DNA of 64,000 nucleotides from Agrobacterium larrymoorei. GTDB lineage: Bacteria > Pseudomonadota > Alphaproteobacteria > Rhizobiales > Rhizobiaceae. Below, piece by piece: positions 45,161 to 54,777 of the stretch. The stretch lies in assembly GCF_030819275.1 (NCBI RefSeq), contig NZ_JAUTBL010000001.1:434001-498000 (forward strand), in the 5' to 3' direction. Every line of letters begins with the position of its first letter. Within the stretch, counting starts at the first letter, position 1. The notes under the pieces are model-generated. The model saw only the letters and a program-made list of their open reading frames with translations, ran no database searches and was not told where the DNA came from. A program made the translations under genes and the position numbers.

Positions 45161-48100
45161 TCAATGGAAGTTGCGGCCCTTGACGGTGATGTGATCTTCA
45201 TCGCTCTCCTGAAGAGCTGATCTCGGCGGCAATCCGCGCCTGTCACGCGCCGTCGGTATCCCGTGATGAAACTCATCGCCGCGACCATGCGGCAGCGGAA
45301 ACGGCTTATCCCTCTCGCCGACACTTCTCAAAACATCCGACAGATCGGTGATACGGTGGGCAACGACGTGGACGACCTCGCCTTCACGCTGAAGCTTGCC
45401 GTAAATCCCAACCATCCCCGCCGACAGGATGACACGGCGATACTTCTCGAAGGTCTTCACCCAGACGACGGCATTGGCAATGCCGGTCTCGTCTTCGAGC
45501 GTCATGAAGATGACGCCCTTTGCCGAGCCGGGGCGCTGCCGCACGAGCACCAGACCGGCCACTTCCAGCCAGCGACCGTCATTCGTCTTGAGCGTCTCAG
45601 CGCATGTTACGATCCGACGTCGGGCGAGATCCCGACGCAGGAAGCTCATGGGGTGGTCTCGCAGGGTCAGGCCTACATGACCATAGTCCTGCACCACCTC
45701 TCCGCCTGCGGTCATGGGTAGCAAGTTGACTTCCGGCTCCTGCAACTCCTCGATCAACGCGTTCTCTCGTGCAGCGGCAGCGGCGAAAAGCGGCAGGGGC
45801 TCATCGCGCAGCCCCTTGATCGCCCACAGTGCCTCACGACGCGAGAGACCAAGGGACGGAAGAAAGGCATCCGCCTCGGCAAGACAGACCAGCGCGGAAA
45901 CCGGCACCCCTGCTCGTCTCCATAAATCATCGATAGATTGGAAAGGCAGCTCTTGCTGACAGGCGATGATGTTTGCCGCATGCTCGTTGGACAGCCCCTT
46001 CACCAGCCGCATACCAAGGCGCACGGCGTTGCGCTCCGGGCCGACCTTCTCCTCCAGCACGCAATCCCAGCGGCTCGCATTGACGCAGACGGGCCGAACC
46101 ACGACGCCGTGGTCGCGTGCATCGCGAACAAGCTGTGCAGGGGCGTAAAATCCCATCGGCTGGGAGTTCAACAGCGCCGCACAGAAGATATCGGGATGGT
46201 GGCACTTCACCCATGCCGATGCATAGGCAATCAAGGCGAAGGAGGCTGCATGGCTTTCGGGAAAGCCATAGCTGCCGAAACCTTGAATCTGAGCGAAGAG
46301 TCGTTTGGCAAACTCTTCGCTAAAGCCATTTTCAATAAGCCCTCCGATAAGCCGTTTTTCGAAATTCGCGATAGTCCCAACATTTTTGAACGTGGCCATC
46401 GCCCGTCTCAGCTTATCCGCTTCACTGGGGGTAAAGCCGGCACAGTCGATGGCAATGCGCATGGCATGTTCCTGAAACAGCGGAACGCCAAGCGTCTTCT
46501 GAAGAACCTTTTCGAGGGTGGGATGCTCGTAATCGATCTTCTTGCCCTCAGCTATTTCCTGACGCCGCTTGAGATAGGGATGGACCATATTGCCCTGTAT
46601 CGGACCCGGTCGCACGATTGCGACCTGAATGACGAGATCGTATAGCTTCCTCGGTCTCAGCCTTGGCAACATTGACATCTGCGCGCGGCTTTCGATCTGG
46701 AACGTGCCGATCGTGTCGGCCTTGCAGATCATATCGTAGGTCGGCCCGTCGTCGTTCTTGATGCTGGTGAGCCCAAACTCCTCGCCCTTGCGCACCGTCA
46801 GCATCTCGAAGGCCCTTCGCATGCAGGAGAGCATGCCGAGTGCCAGGCAATCCATCTTCATGAATTTGACGATCTCGATATCGTCCTTGTCCCATTCGAT
46901 AATCCTCCTGTCCTTCATGGATGCGGGAAGAATGGGAACGAGTTCGTCTAGCCGGTCATGGGTCAAAACGAAACCGCCGGGATGCTGGCTGTAATGGCGG
47001 GGCGTTCCGATCAATTGACGCGCGAGATCGAAGGCAAGTCTGACGCGCCGATCCTCCAGATTGATGTTCAATTCATTGGCATGCTTCTCGCCCGTGCCTT
47101 CCGTCCACCACCAGATCTGCGAGGACATGAGCTTTGTCAGGTCTTCGGGAAGGCCAAGCACCTTGCCCACGTCCCGAATGGCCCCTTTGCCGCGATAACA
47201 AGTGACCACGGAACAAAGCGCCGCCTTATCGAACCCGTAATGATCGTAAATCCACTGAATGATCTCCTCGCGCCGCTGGTGCTCGAAATCGACATCGATA
47301 TCCGGCGGCTCGTCGCGGTCCTCGGAGACGAAGCGTTCGAACAGAAGGTCGCTCTCATCCGGATCGATGGCCGTGATGCCGAGAACATAGCAGACAGCTG
47401 AATTGGCCGCGGATCCCCGTCCCTGACAGAGGATTTTCATCTCACGCGCTTGCCGGACAATTTTGTTGACGGTCAGGAAATAGGGCGCGTATTTCTTTTT
47501 GGCGATAATGGCCAATTCGTGCCGCAGCGTCTGCTCCACCTTCTCCGGCACACCATCGGGATAGCGCTTCGGCGCTTCGTCCCATACGAATTTTTCCAGC
47601 GCTTCCTGTGCCGTCATTCCCGGGACTTGTCGCTCGTCCGGATATTGATATTCCAGTTCCGAGAGGGAAAACCGGCACTTCTTCACGATCTTCAGTGTGT
47701 TTTCCAACGCATCCGGATAGGCAGAAAAAAGCCGGTACATTTCCTCCGGCGGCTTCAGATAGCGATCGGCATGACGCTCGCGCCTGAAGCCGGCATCGTC
47801 GATCGTGCAGTTGTGGCGAATGCAGGTGACGACATCCTGCAACATGCGACGACCGGGCTCATGAAAAAGAACATCATTGGTGACGACCGTTGCCACACCG
47901 GCGCGCGCTGCCATCTGTGACAGTTCATAAAGACGCAGCGCGTCATTTGGCCGGCGGCGCAGGCTCATCGCCACATAGGCGCGATGACCGAAATCCGTCT
48001 TTATCCGGCGCAGATGGCTGGAAAGGCTTTCATCCGTCTCATCCGGCAGGAGAACCACGATAAGCCCTTCGCCATAGGCAACCAGATCACTCCATGTGAG

Positions 48101-48427
48101 CGAGCACTTGCCAGCCTTGCCGCCTTTCTTCCCGAATGTCAGCAGACGGCATAGCCGACCATAGGCCTCTCTGTTCGTGGGATAGACCAGCACGGAGACA
48201 TCCTGCACCAAATCCAGCCTGCAGCCGACCACCAGCCGAAGCCCAAGCTCCTCGGCGATTTTATGCGCCCGGGGAATGGCCGCGAGGCTGTTGCGATCGA
48301 CAATGCCCAACGCCTCTATGCCGAGCGCTTTAGCCTGAGCGAAAAGTTCCTCGCAGGAACTGGCGCCACGCAGAAAGGAAAAATGTGAGGTCACCTGCAG
48401 CTCGGCATAACGAACACCCGTACTCAT
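45161..48427 (-). CDS. dnaE2: Error-prone DNA polymerase DnaE2 (ImuC)
   Basis: Alpha-subunit-like polymerase of 1088 residues that performs translesion synthesis with ImuA and ImuB. The PHP domain opens with YAELQVTSHFSFLRGASS; polymerase landmarks are CQGRGSAANSAVCYVLGI near 380, PPDIDVDFEHQRREEIIQ near 420 with the catalytic aspartates, and GSYGFPESHAASFALIAYASAWVKCHHP near 750. An OB-fold near 960 (LEVAGLVLVRQRPGSAKGVIFMTLEDETG) ends the protein. The ATG at 48427 overlaps the imuB stop (ATGA). Last gene of the SOS cassette. Confidence 0.95.
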   Translation of the reverse strand: MSTGVRYAELQVTSHFSFLRGASSCEELFAQAKALGIEALGIVDRNSLAAIPRAHKIAEELGLRLVVGCRLDLVQDVSVLVYPTNREAYGRLCRLLTFGKKGGKAGKCSLTWSDLVAYGEGLIVVLLPDETDESLSSHLRRIKTDFGHRAYVAMSLRRRPNDALRLYELSQMAARAGVATVVTNDVLFHEPGRRMLQDVVTCIRHNCTIDDAGFRRERHADRYLKPPEEMYRLFSAYPDALENTLKIVKKCRFSLSELEYQYPDERQVPGMTAQEALEKFVWDEAPKRYPDGVPEKVEQTLRHELAIIAKKKYAPYFLTVNKIVRQAREMKILCQGRGSAANSAVCYVLGITAIDPDESDLLFERFVSEDRDEPPDIDVDFEHQRREEIIQWIYDHYGFDKAALCSVVTCYRGKGAIRDVGKVLGLPEDLTKLMSSQIWWWTEGTGEKHANELNINLEDRRVRLAFDLARQLIGTPRHYSQHPGGFVLTHDRLDELVPILPASMKDRRIIEWDKDDIEIVKFMKMDCLALGMLSCMRRAFEMLTVRKGEEFGLTSIKNDDGPTYDMICKADTIGTFQIESRAQMSMLPRLRPRKLYDLVIQVAIVRPGPIQGNMVHPYLKRRQEIAEGKKIDYEHPTLEKVLQKTLGVPLFQEHAMRIAIDCAGFTPSEADKLRRAMATFKNVGTIANFEKRLIGGLIENGFSEEFAKRLFAQIQGFGSYGFPESHAASFALIAYASAWVKCHHPDIFCAALLNSQPMGFYAPAQLVRDARDHGVVVRPVCVNASRWDCVLEEKVGPERNAVRLGMRLVKGLSNEHAANIIACQQELPFQSIDDLWRRAGVPVSALVCLAEADAFLPSLGLSRREALWAIKGLRDEPLPLFAAAAARENALIEELQEPEVNLLPMTAGGEVVQDYGHVGLTLRDHPMSFLRRDLARRRIVTCAETLKTNDGRWLEVAGLVLVRQRPGSAKGVIFMTLEDETGIANAVVWVKTFEKYRRVILSAGMVGIYGKLQREGEVVHVVAHRITDLSDVLRSVGERDKPFPLPHGRGDEFHHGIPTARDRRGLPPRSALQESDEDHITVKGRNFH

Positions 48428-49938
48428 GCGAAAAATCCATGCATGAACCACTCCAGAGAGCCGGTCTCGGTGTGCTCGCCGTCGCCGGAGCGGAATATCC
48501 AGAAGCGCTCGCCGCTCTCGTTTTCGACACGGAAATAATCGCGCACTGCCGAGAGCTCTCGATCGCGCTTCCACCATTCGCCAAAGACGCGCTCCGGCCC
48601 GTCGGCCCGCTTGACGATGTGACGCACCCCGCGCCATATGAAGCTTCGGGGAGGATGATCGGGCAGAAGCGCCACGGTCTGGATCGGCTCCGGCCTGAAC
48701 AGAAGTCTCACCGGTCGCGGCCAGTGTTCCGGCCAGCCGGGCGCATCCGTAGCCTCGGCTGGAATTTTCTCAACGGAGCGCTCCGGCACATCGCTTTGAA
48801 CCGCGGCATAGCGATAGACCTTGTGGCCACGGTTGAGGATGATATCGACAGCCTCGCCAATATCGCCTCCTGCCTCTTCCAGAAGAATGGAACGTGCTTG
48901 TCCGGCAAGAAGTGGCTCGGCATGGGTTGCCGTCAGCGTCATCTTCTCGATACCAAAACCCGGATCGATCGTCTCGATACGGTCGGTTAAAAGGCGGGAC
49001 AATTGCTTGCTGTCGCGGGCGGGCTTCGAGGTTCCAGCCCGGATCGCCTGCACCCCACTGTCCACCCGATGGAAAACCAGATCGACGCGACGCGCACCAA
49101 GGCCACGTTTCTCCAGATCCAGACAGAGGCCGGACACAAGCTTGCGGGTGTACTTGGCGATGGTTTCTGCAGCACCAATCGGTTCGGGAAAGAAGCGGCG
49201 CACGGTCACCAGTTCTGCTACGCGGACCGGCTCTATCGGTTCCGACAGGACACCGTGAGCCTGATCCAGCCTGCGCCCCACTTCGGGGCCAAACCGCAAG
49301 GTGATCGGCGCGCGCGGCGCGGCTGCCAGTTCTCCAATACGGCGAAAGCCAAGGACCTTCAGCTCATTGACCAGATGGGCATCCAGTCGCAAGGCGGCAA
49401 GCGGCAGCGGCGCGAGAGCCTCTCTCACGCTACCTTCAGGTAAAATGGTGACGGCCTCGCGCCCGAAACGGGCAAGCGCGTGGGCAGCACCCCAGCTTTC
49501 GGCGATTGCCGCACGCGCCGTAAAACCCAGCGCATGCAGGCGATTGATCATGCCTGTCAGCATCAGCCTTTCATTACCATGCAGGTGATCGGCTCCGGTC
49601 GTATCGAGCACCAGCCCATCGGGCGCGTCCGGTGCAACGATGGGGGCGTAGATGCGCAAAAACCAGAAGGCCAGATCCTCAAGGGCTTTTGCATCATCCT
49701 CCGGCTTCAAGTCTTCGACAACAAGGCCCGGCAGAATGGCCTGCGCCTTGCTGGCTGGCATGCCAGGGCGCAAGCCCGCTTTCATCGCGGCGCTATTAAG
49801 AGCAGCCACGAGCCGGCGGCTTCCCTGGCGCGCAATCATCACCACGGGTGTTTCAACCGGTGGCGCTGCGTCCCCAAGCATCCTGCGGTATCGATCCGTC
49901 TGCCATGTCGGCAGGTATAGCGAGACGACCCTCTGCAT
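48424..49938 (-). CDS. imuB: ImuB, inactive Y-family polymerase-like protein
   Basis: 504-residue hub of the ImuABC mutasome that recruits DnaE2 to the sliding clamp. MQRVVSLYLPTWQTDRYRR is the usual ImuB N-terminus. The Y-family catalytic positions are lost: the first aspartate motif reads SLYLPTW, and the SxDE position reads VLDTTGADHL. The C-terminus (SFIWRGVRHIVKRADGPERVFGEWW, then YFRVENESGERFWIFR) is the ImuB-specific tail. The start at 49938 makes an overlap of 86 bases with imuA, long but supported by conservation of both ends. Confidence 0.92.
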   Translation of the reverse strand: MQRVVSLYLPTWQTDRYRRMLGDAAPPVETPVVMIARQGSRRLVAALNSAAMKAGLRPGMPASKAQAILPGLVVEDLKPEDDAKALEDLAFWFLRIYAPIVAPDAPDGLVLDTTGADHLHGNERLMLTGMINRLHALGFTARAAIAESWGAAHALARFGREAVTILPEGSVREALAPLPLAALRLDAHLVNELKVLGFRRIGELAAAPRAPITLRFGPEVGRRLDQAHGVLSEPIEPVRVAELVTVRRFFPEPIGAAETIAKYTRKLVSGLCLDLEKRGLGARRVDLVFHRVDSGVQAIRAGTSKPARDSKQLSRLLTDRIETIDPGFGIEKMTLTATHAEPLLAGQARSILLEEAGGDIGEAVDIILNRGHKVYRYAAVQSDVPERSVEKIPAEATDAPGWPEHWPRPVRLLFRPEPIQTVALLPDHPPRSFIWRGVRHIVKRADGPERVFGEWWKRDRELSAVRDYFRVENESGERFWIFRSGDGEHTETGSLEWFMHGFFA

Positions 49939-50614
49939 CACAGGCTTCCACTTCCAGTTCAAAAGGTTCGCCACCCCGGACGCGCAACAATTCCACAAAC
50001 CAGCGGGATCGCCCTACCCCGCGCACCGGCAAGGGTGTGGACGGACGCATGGAAATGCGCCACCGGGTGACGGCTGCGGTTGGTTGGCCGAAATCGCCAA
50101 CACCACTCACATGGCGCCAGCGGCGAAGAGCAATGGCTGCCACGCCGGAAGCTTCCGCCGTCAGCTGCAGCCGCCGCGACATGTTCATCGGCAGCTTCGA
50201 CACTTCACCGATCACGGCGCCAAAGCCGTTGCAGCGCAGCCCTTCCTCAAAACAGTCCAGCACGCCCTTTTCATCACGACACTCGACGATGATCAGCCGG
50301 TTATGCGAAAGCCCTGCCTGCGTGAGGGCTGGCATGAAGAGATCGGGACGGGTCACACACCACAGGATCTTGCCCTTTAACCGGGCCGCGATGCCCGCAC
50401 AAAAGAGCGCTGATGCTGCACCATCCACGGCCCCGTTTCCGCCACCGCTCACCTCATGCAAGCTGCCAAGCTTCAAGCCTTGACCTGGAAGCCGCTCATC
50501 AATGGCAGGAATATTGAAGGGCAGAGTCTCCTGCTGTCTGGCAGGACCTTGGGTGATCCTCTCCAGCCTTTCTCGCAATTCCTCCACGACAAGCTGTTCT
50601 GCGCGCTTCTGCAT
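49853..50614 (-). CDS. imuA: ImuA, SulA/RecA-like mutasome protein
   Basis: 253 residues from ATG 50614 (GAGAAG nearby); a GTG at 50641 gives nine more. It is the RecA-fold subunit of the mutasome. PAIDERLPGQGLKLGSLHEVSGGGNGAVDGAASALFCAGIAARL near 35-80 is the ImuA core, and IALRRWRHVSGVGDFGQPTAAVTRWRIS near 165-195 is the conserved C-terminal part. First gene of the cassette, with a LexA box 42-56 bases ahead of the 50614 start. Confidence 0.88.
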   Translation of the reverse strand: MQKRAEQLVVEELRERLERITQGPARQQETLPFNIPAIDERLPGQGLKLGSLHEVSGGGNGAVDGAASALFCAGIAARLKGKILWCVTRPDLFMPALTQAGLSHNRLIIVECRDEKGVLDCFEEGLRCNGFGAVIGEVSKLPMNMSRRLQLTAEASGVAAIALRRWRHVSGVGDFGQPTAAVTRWRISMRPSTPLPVRGVGRSRWFVELLRVRGGEPFELEVEACDAEGRLAIPADMADGSIPQDAWGRSATG

Positions 50615-50655
50615 GACACGAAACTTCTCAGAGCATTCCACGCTAAAAAACTAAT

Positions 50656-50670
50656 GTTCACTTTTTGTTC
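50656..50670. promoter_or_regulatory. LexA (SOS) box of the imuAB-dnaE2 cassette
   Basis: GTTC-ACTTTTT-GTTC: the direct repeat GTTC-N7-GTTC known as the alphaproteobacterial LexA site. It sits immediately upstream of imuA, where a repressor would block the promoter. Confidence 0.85.
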
Positions 50671-50733
50671 TATATTCACAAAAGAGTCAACACGACTCCG
50701 CCGGACTCCTGTGGAGGGGTGAGAAGATTCTTT

Positions 50734-50764
50734 AGAGCGTTTCCTTGTTAAATTGAAACGCTCT
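50734..50764. repeat. Perfect inverted repeat between imuA and exoQ
   Basis: AGAGCGTTTC (50734-50743) and GAAACGCTCT (50755-50764), 11-base spacer. The right arm overlaps the exoQ stop codon, so it may end exoQ transcription on the minus strand. The words also resemble common rhizobial palindromic elements. Confidence 0.65.
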
Positions 50765-52034
50765 ATCCTCCCGCCAATGGCCGTACCGAGAGACCGGCCA
50801 TGAAGGGCGATGTGACCACAGAACTGCGCCGCGGCAGGCTGAGTTTGCCAGCCGCATAAAACAGCAGGAAAGAGCCGATCTGGTATGGGAAGATAATATC
50901 GATCTCGACGAAGGAGCGGACGACGAAAAGAGCGCAGAGCGAAAACAGGATCAGCGCTTGGGGATCCTGATTGCGCATCAGGATCGAGCGCAAGTGGCCC
51001 AACAGCGTGCCATAGAGCAGGATCGCCAGCAGAATGAGACCGACGAAGCCGTTCTCCACCACCACTTCGATATAGGTGTTGTGGAAATGGAAGCCGCTAC
51101 GACCGGTAATGAAGAAATCGTCCCACAACCTTTCGGCATCGGAAAATCCTGGCACCCAGAAACCCTGATAGCCGACACCGAAAATGGGGGCACGCTTGGC
51201 CGCCTCGATACCCTGCTGCCAAAGATAGGTACGTCCCGTCAACGTCGTATCCTTGCCGAACACGCCGAGGATTGCGTCGAAGAGACCGAACTGCAGCGCG
51301 GCCACGACAAACAGGCCGCCGAGGCCAACGGCTGCAAAAAACAGCATCTTCCTATTGCCGGGCGACAAGGCCCAGAGCGGTAACAGACCCGCCATCATGA
51401 CAACGACGGCGGCTGTGGTGATCGCGGATGTCGCCGATTGGGAGGCAAGCAGGCTGTAGGCCGAAATCAGGCCGGCAACGCCTGCGATCGGCAACCATAC
51501 GCCTCTTTGACGCAGCACGAGCACCGAGGCTGCGGCAAAGAGAACGCCAAGCGAGGCATAAAAGCCCAACTGGTTCTTCGAGGAGAAGGCGCCGACGAAG
51601 CTGGTCGTGCCATCCAGCGCATCGAAAAGATAGGTGCCGAAGAGCAGCGAGTAGACGAGCACGAGAGTGATGCCGATTAACGCGCCGCGTGTCAGTGTGC
51701 GGATCGAGATGACATGCATGGCAATCAGCGCGCAAACGATATGCGTCATGTACTGAATGGAGGCGCGCAGGCTGACGGACATGGCATCCGACCAGAAGCT
51801 CGACAGTATCGCCAGAATGCCGAAGGCGAAAATCCAGAAATAGCGAGCATAATTGCCAAGGACACGACGATAATCGACCACGACCAGAGGCAGCCAGACG
51901 GCGTAATAGGCAAGGATCGAGACTTGGCCGAACTTCGACGAATAGGCGAAGACGAAGAAGGACAGCGCCACCGCCGCCGTTCCGTAAAGTCCGTTTCTAT
52001 CGGGATCGATCAGTGCCGATTTCGCAATCCGCAT
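50763..52034 (-). CDS. exoQ: Succinoglycan polymerase ExoQ (Wzy / O-antigen ligase family)
   Basis: 423-residue polytopic membrane protein with about eleven helices that polymerises octasaccharide units of succinoglycan in the periplasm. The large periplasmic loop contains the family signature GKDTTLTGRTYLWQQGIEAAKRAPIFGVGYQGFW near 260-293, followed by GFHFHNTYIEVVVENGFVGL near 312. The arginine and histidine in that loop are typical of Wzy/WaaL proteins. It follows exoF by 7 bases, reproducing the exoY-F-Q order of Sinorhizobium. Confidence 0.9.
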   Translation of the reverse strand: MRIAKSALIDPDRNGLYGTAAVALSFFVFAYSSKFGQVSILAYYAVWLPLVVVDYRRVLGNYARYFWIFAFGILAILSSFWSDAMSVSLRASIQYMTHIVCALIAMHVISIRTLTRGALIGITLVLVYSLLFGTYLFDALDGTTSFVGAFSSKNQLGFYASLGVLFAAASVLVLRQRGVWLPIAGVAGLISAYSLLASQSATSAITTAAVVVMMAGLLPLWALSPGNRKMLFFAAVGLGGLFVVAALQFGLFDAILGVFGKDTTLTGRTYLWQQGIEAAKRAPIFGVGYQGFWVPGFSDAERLWDDFFITGRSGFHFHNTYIEVVVENGFVGLILLAILLYGTLLGHLRSILMRNQDPQALILFSLCALFVVRSFVEIDIIFPYQIGSFLLFYAAGKLSLPRRSSVVTSPFMAGLSVRPLAGG

Positions 52035-52041
52035 CGCCGCC

Positions 52042-53310
52042 TCACTGCATCAGCACTTCCGAGGAAACCTTGATAACGTCGCCAGGCTCAAGAGCCGTGG
52101 TTTCGTCAACCTTGATTTCCTTCGATTTTCCCTTGTCTTCACGCACAACGACATAGGAAATCGAGGCAGATTTGCCGGACGGATCGAAACGCAGAGCTTC
52201 CGCCGATTGCGCCAGGGCCTCCGACATGAGCTCTCGACTGGTGGAAAGTTGAAGGTTCAGCTTCTGCAATTCGGCCTGCGTATCCTGCAACTCTTTGGAT
52301 CGCTGCGCGTCCCAATCGTTTCGCAGGTTGATCTCATCCTGGACCGCCTTGTTGATATCCTGCTTGGCGCGAAGCGCATTGGTATCGATATCGAGAAGCG
52401 TGGCCTCCACCTCGGCTGCGCGTTCTTCTGCGGAGATGCGGCGCTGAGCGAGTGCAAGGCCCTGCTCGTTCAAGCGATTGACCTTCTCGCGGTCTTCATT
52501 GGCCAATTGCAACTGCCGTTGCTGGCTATCTGCCTTCTTACGCAGAGATTCCACTTCCGCATCCAGCAGTTCGCGCAAATCCTTCAACGCCTTCAACTGA
52601 AGCGTATAGCGCTCGGTGCGAGACTTCATCAGCGCGCTTTCGCTTTCCAGGAGCGCGTCGATATTGACGACCTTTTCCATTTCAGGCGTCTTCTTGATCT
52701 CCTGCTCGCCGCTCACCTCGGCAATCAAACGCGCCTGACGTGCCAGAAGACGGCCGCGCTGGTCGTCATAGACGGCAGCGTCACCACGGGCATTGATGAA
52801 ATCACGCGCAAAACGTTGCCCCGCATCGGAACGGCGCAGACCGCCTGCGAGGCTGACAGCCTTCAAAACCGTCATGTTGGGCGCATAGGGATATTCGCCG
52901 GGCGTTTGGACATCCCCCGTCAGGAAGACCGGACGGAATTGGGCAACTTCGACGGAAGCCGACGGAAGGTTGCGCAGGGCAAACTTGCTTTGAAGCTCTG
53001 CGCCAATCGCCTCTCCCACCTCGCCTGCGGTCTTTCCGGCGACATTCAACTGACCGATGAACGGAAGTGACAACGTACCGGACGGACCGACGGAGTAATC
53101 GCCGTTGATCACATCCCAGTTGCGGATGGTGCCGTCTGCCGGCTGCCACTCCGCAACGCGGATACGAAGCTTGTCAGCGGTTCCAAGTCGATACTGGCCA
53201 TCCTGTGCGAGAGCGCTCAGCGGACTGGTGAGCAGCAGGGCTGCGGCGAAAGCCAGAGCGGTACGTTTACGCCATGTTTTAGGGAGAGGTTCGTCGGCAA
53301 TGCCAACCAT
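52042..53310 (-). CDS. exoF: Polysaccharide export protein ExoF
   Basis: 422-residue Wza/OMA-family periplasmic protein for succinoglycan assembly. A signal peptide ends near residue 34 (AFAAALLLTSPLSALAQ). The polysaccharide-export domain follows: YRLGTADKLRIRVAEWQ, GPSGTLSLPFIGQLNVAGKTAGEVGEAIG, then a SLBB-like part FLTGDVQTPGEYPYAPNMTVLKAVSLAGGL. From about 200 to 360 there is a long coiled coil. The start at 53310 is supported by GGAG 6 bases ahead and the expected length (about 421 residues). An ATG at 53322 is the alternative. Confidence 0.88.
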   Translation of the reverse strand: MVGIADEPLPKTWRKRTALAFAAALLLTSPLSALAQDGQYRLGTADKLRIRVAEWQPADGTIRNWDVINGDYSVGPSGTLSLPFIGQLNVAGKTAGEVGEAIGAELQSKFALRNLPSASVEVAQFRPVFLTGDVQTPGEYPYAPNMTVLKAVSLAGGLRRSDAGQRFARDFINARGDAAVYDDQRGRLLARQARLIAEVSGEQEIKKTPEMEKVVNIDALLESESALMKSRTERYTLQLKALKDLRELLDAEVESLRKKADSQQRQLQLANEDREKVNRLNEQGLALAQRRISAEERAAEVEATLLDIDTNALRAKQDINKAVQDEINLRNDWDAQRSKELQDTQAELQKLNLQLSTSRELMSEALAQSAEALRFDPSGKSASISYVVVREDKGKSKEIKVDETTALEPGDVIKVSSEVLMQ

Positions 53311-53429
53311 GTAAAACTCCATGTTGATGCCTTGAAAAGTGAATGCGCGACCGGTGCAAGTCCGGTCGCAGCCGCAAGGCATGGCACAGGTGGGAGGTCC
53401 TGCGTTCACGCCGAGTATCTATTCTGGCT

Positions 53430-54110
53430 TCAATAGCTGCCGCGGGACATGCAGACAGCGGGCACGGTTTTCATGATGATGGAAATGTCTTTCATCATTG
53501 ACCAGTTCTGAACATATTGCGTGTCGTAATCCACGCGCTCCTTGTAGGAGACGTCGTTTCGACCGCTGATCTGCCAGAGACCGGTAAGACCAGGACGCGT
53601 GCTGAGATAGTAGCGCGCGGCACTTTCATAATAGTTGAGCTCTTCGTCCACGACAGGACGAGGACCGACAACACTCATTTCACCACGAATGATGTTGATG
53701 AGCTGTGGCAGTTCATCAAGGCTCAGCTTGCGAAGAACGCTGCCAACCGCTGTGACACGCGGATCGTTCTTCAGTTTTCTCGTTTGGCGCCATTCCTCCG
53801 CAGCCTGCGGATCGGTGGCGAGATATTGTTTCAGCACCTCATCTCCGTTCACGACCATCGTGCGGAATTTCAGGCAATGAAACGTGCGGCCATTATGGCC
53901 GATACGGCGGTGGCCGTAAAAAGCAGGTCCCTTGTCGGATAGTTTGACCAAGACCACGATCATGAGAAAGATCGGGCTGAGGACAAGAAGTGCGAGCAGT
54001 GCCGAGGAAACATCGAAACTGCGTTTCACGATGCCCCCGATGGGAAAACTCACATCAAACTCTTCAGAACCACTAAGCGGCGAAACAGCCGATCGAGTCG
54101 CGGACTTCAT
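53430..54110 (-). CDS. exoY: Undecaprenyl-phosphate galactose phosphotransferase ExoY
   Basis: 226-residue membrane enzyme that transfers galactose-1-phosphate to undecaprenyl phosphate, the first step of succinoglycan synthesis. It begins MKSATRSAVSP, as I recall for Sinorhizobium ExoY, then KRSFDVSSALLALLVLSPIFLMIVVLV (single helix), FHCLKFRTM near 95, LRKLSLDELPQLINIIRGEMSVVGPRP near 140-167 and RPGLTGLWQISGRNDVSY near 186. The start at 54110 has GGAG 8 bases ahead; the frame is open further up to 54242. First gene of the exoYFQ block. Confidence 0.93.
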   Translation of the reverse strand: MKSATRSAVSPLSGSEEFDVSFPIGGIVKRSFDVSSALLALLVLSPIFLMIVVLVKLSDKGPAFYGHRRIGHNGRTFHCLKFRTMVVNGDEVLKQYLATDPQAAEEWRQTRKLKNDPRVTAVGSVLRKLSLDELPQLINIIRGEMSVVGPRPVVDEELNYYESAARYYLSTRPGLTGLWQISGRNDVSYKERVDYDTQYVQNWSMMKDISIIMKTVPAVCMSRGSY

Positions 54111-54777
54111 AGAGAGAACTCCATTTATGTTTTGCGATAGGTCGGTACCCGTTGGGCGCGTCATGCAGTCATCATGAGACATGAACTCTGTGGTCGGAAT
54201 TTGATGCTTTTGAATTTTTTGTGAGGCAGCGTTACCCAGCACCCTAAAACGGACATCCCCAAATTCCTCACATGATGTTGGACGAGACTATTAATAACCG
54301 CCTATAAAAGGAACAACGGCAGGTGTTCGTCATGCAGTTCACGCATGATTACCAAACATATGTATTGCATGCCTATTTATATTAAAGCTGTTCTTCTGGT
54401 TTACTGGTTTCGGCAATTAAAAGGGCGAATACGCAGGCGTCTGCTAAATAAGATAGATGTAATATTTCTTATATGCGGCGCAGCAAAATTACGGCAGCGC
54501 ACACACAAAATAATTAAAAATAAACCGATTTTGTTGGAAAAGATTAATTTCAACGGTCATCTGAAACGTTTCCGGGTCAAAAGGATGGCGTAATTAAGGC
54601 AGAAATGTGGCGAATTTTGCATCCCGGTCATATCTAGAGCCTTCCGACTCGTAACGTGCATGGGCGTCCTGCAATTCTTCTCTTATCCTTTTCCTATGGT
54701 ACGGGCCTGCAACAAAAAAGGCCGGCGCGCAGATTGCGTACCAGCCCTTGATTGGCGTTCAAGCTATGAAAAATAGC
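54111..54777. promoter_or_regulatory. AT-rich regulatory region upstream of exoY
   Basis: About 670 bases, markedly AT-rich between 54340 and 54610, with no supported gene. The 82-codon plus-strand frame at 54345-54593 has no ribosome site or family features. Near exoY the words TCATG and CATGA repeat (54161-54183). AAGCTAT-GAAAA-ATAGCTT at 54761-54779 is a hairpin overlapping the stop of the DJ-1 gene. Long complex promoters are usual for exoY. Confidence 0.5.

Noticed and set aside
54345..54593. 82-codon open frame in the AT-rich region upstream of exoY
   Set aside because: No ribosome site, odd composition and no resemblance to ExoX that I can see; kept only as a possibility.
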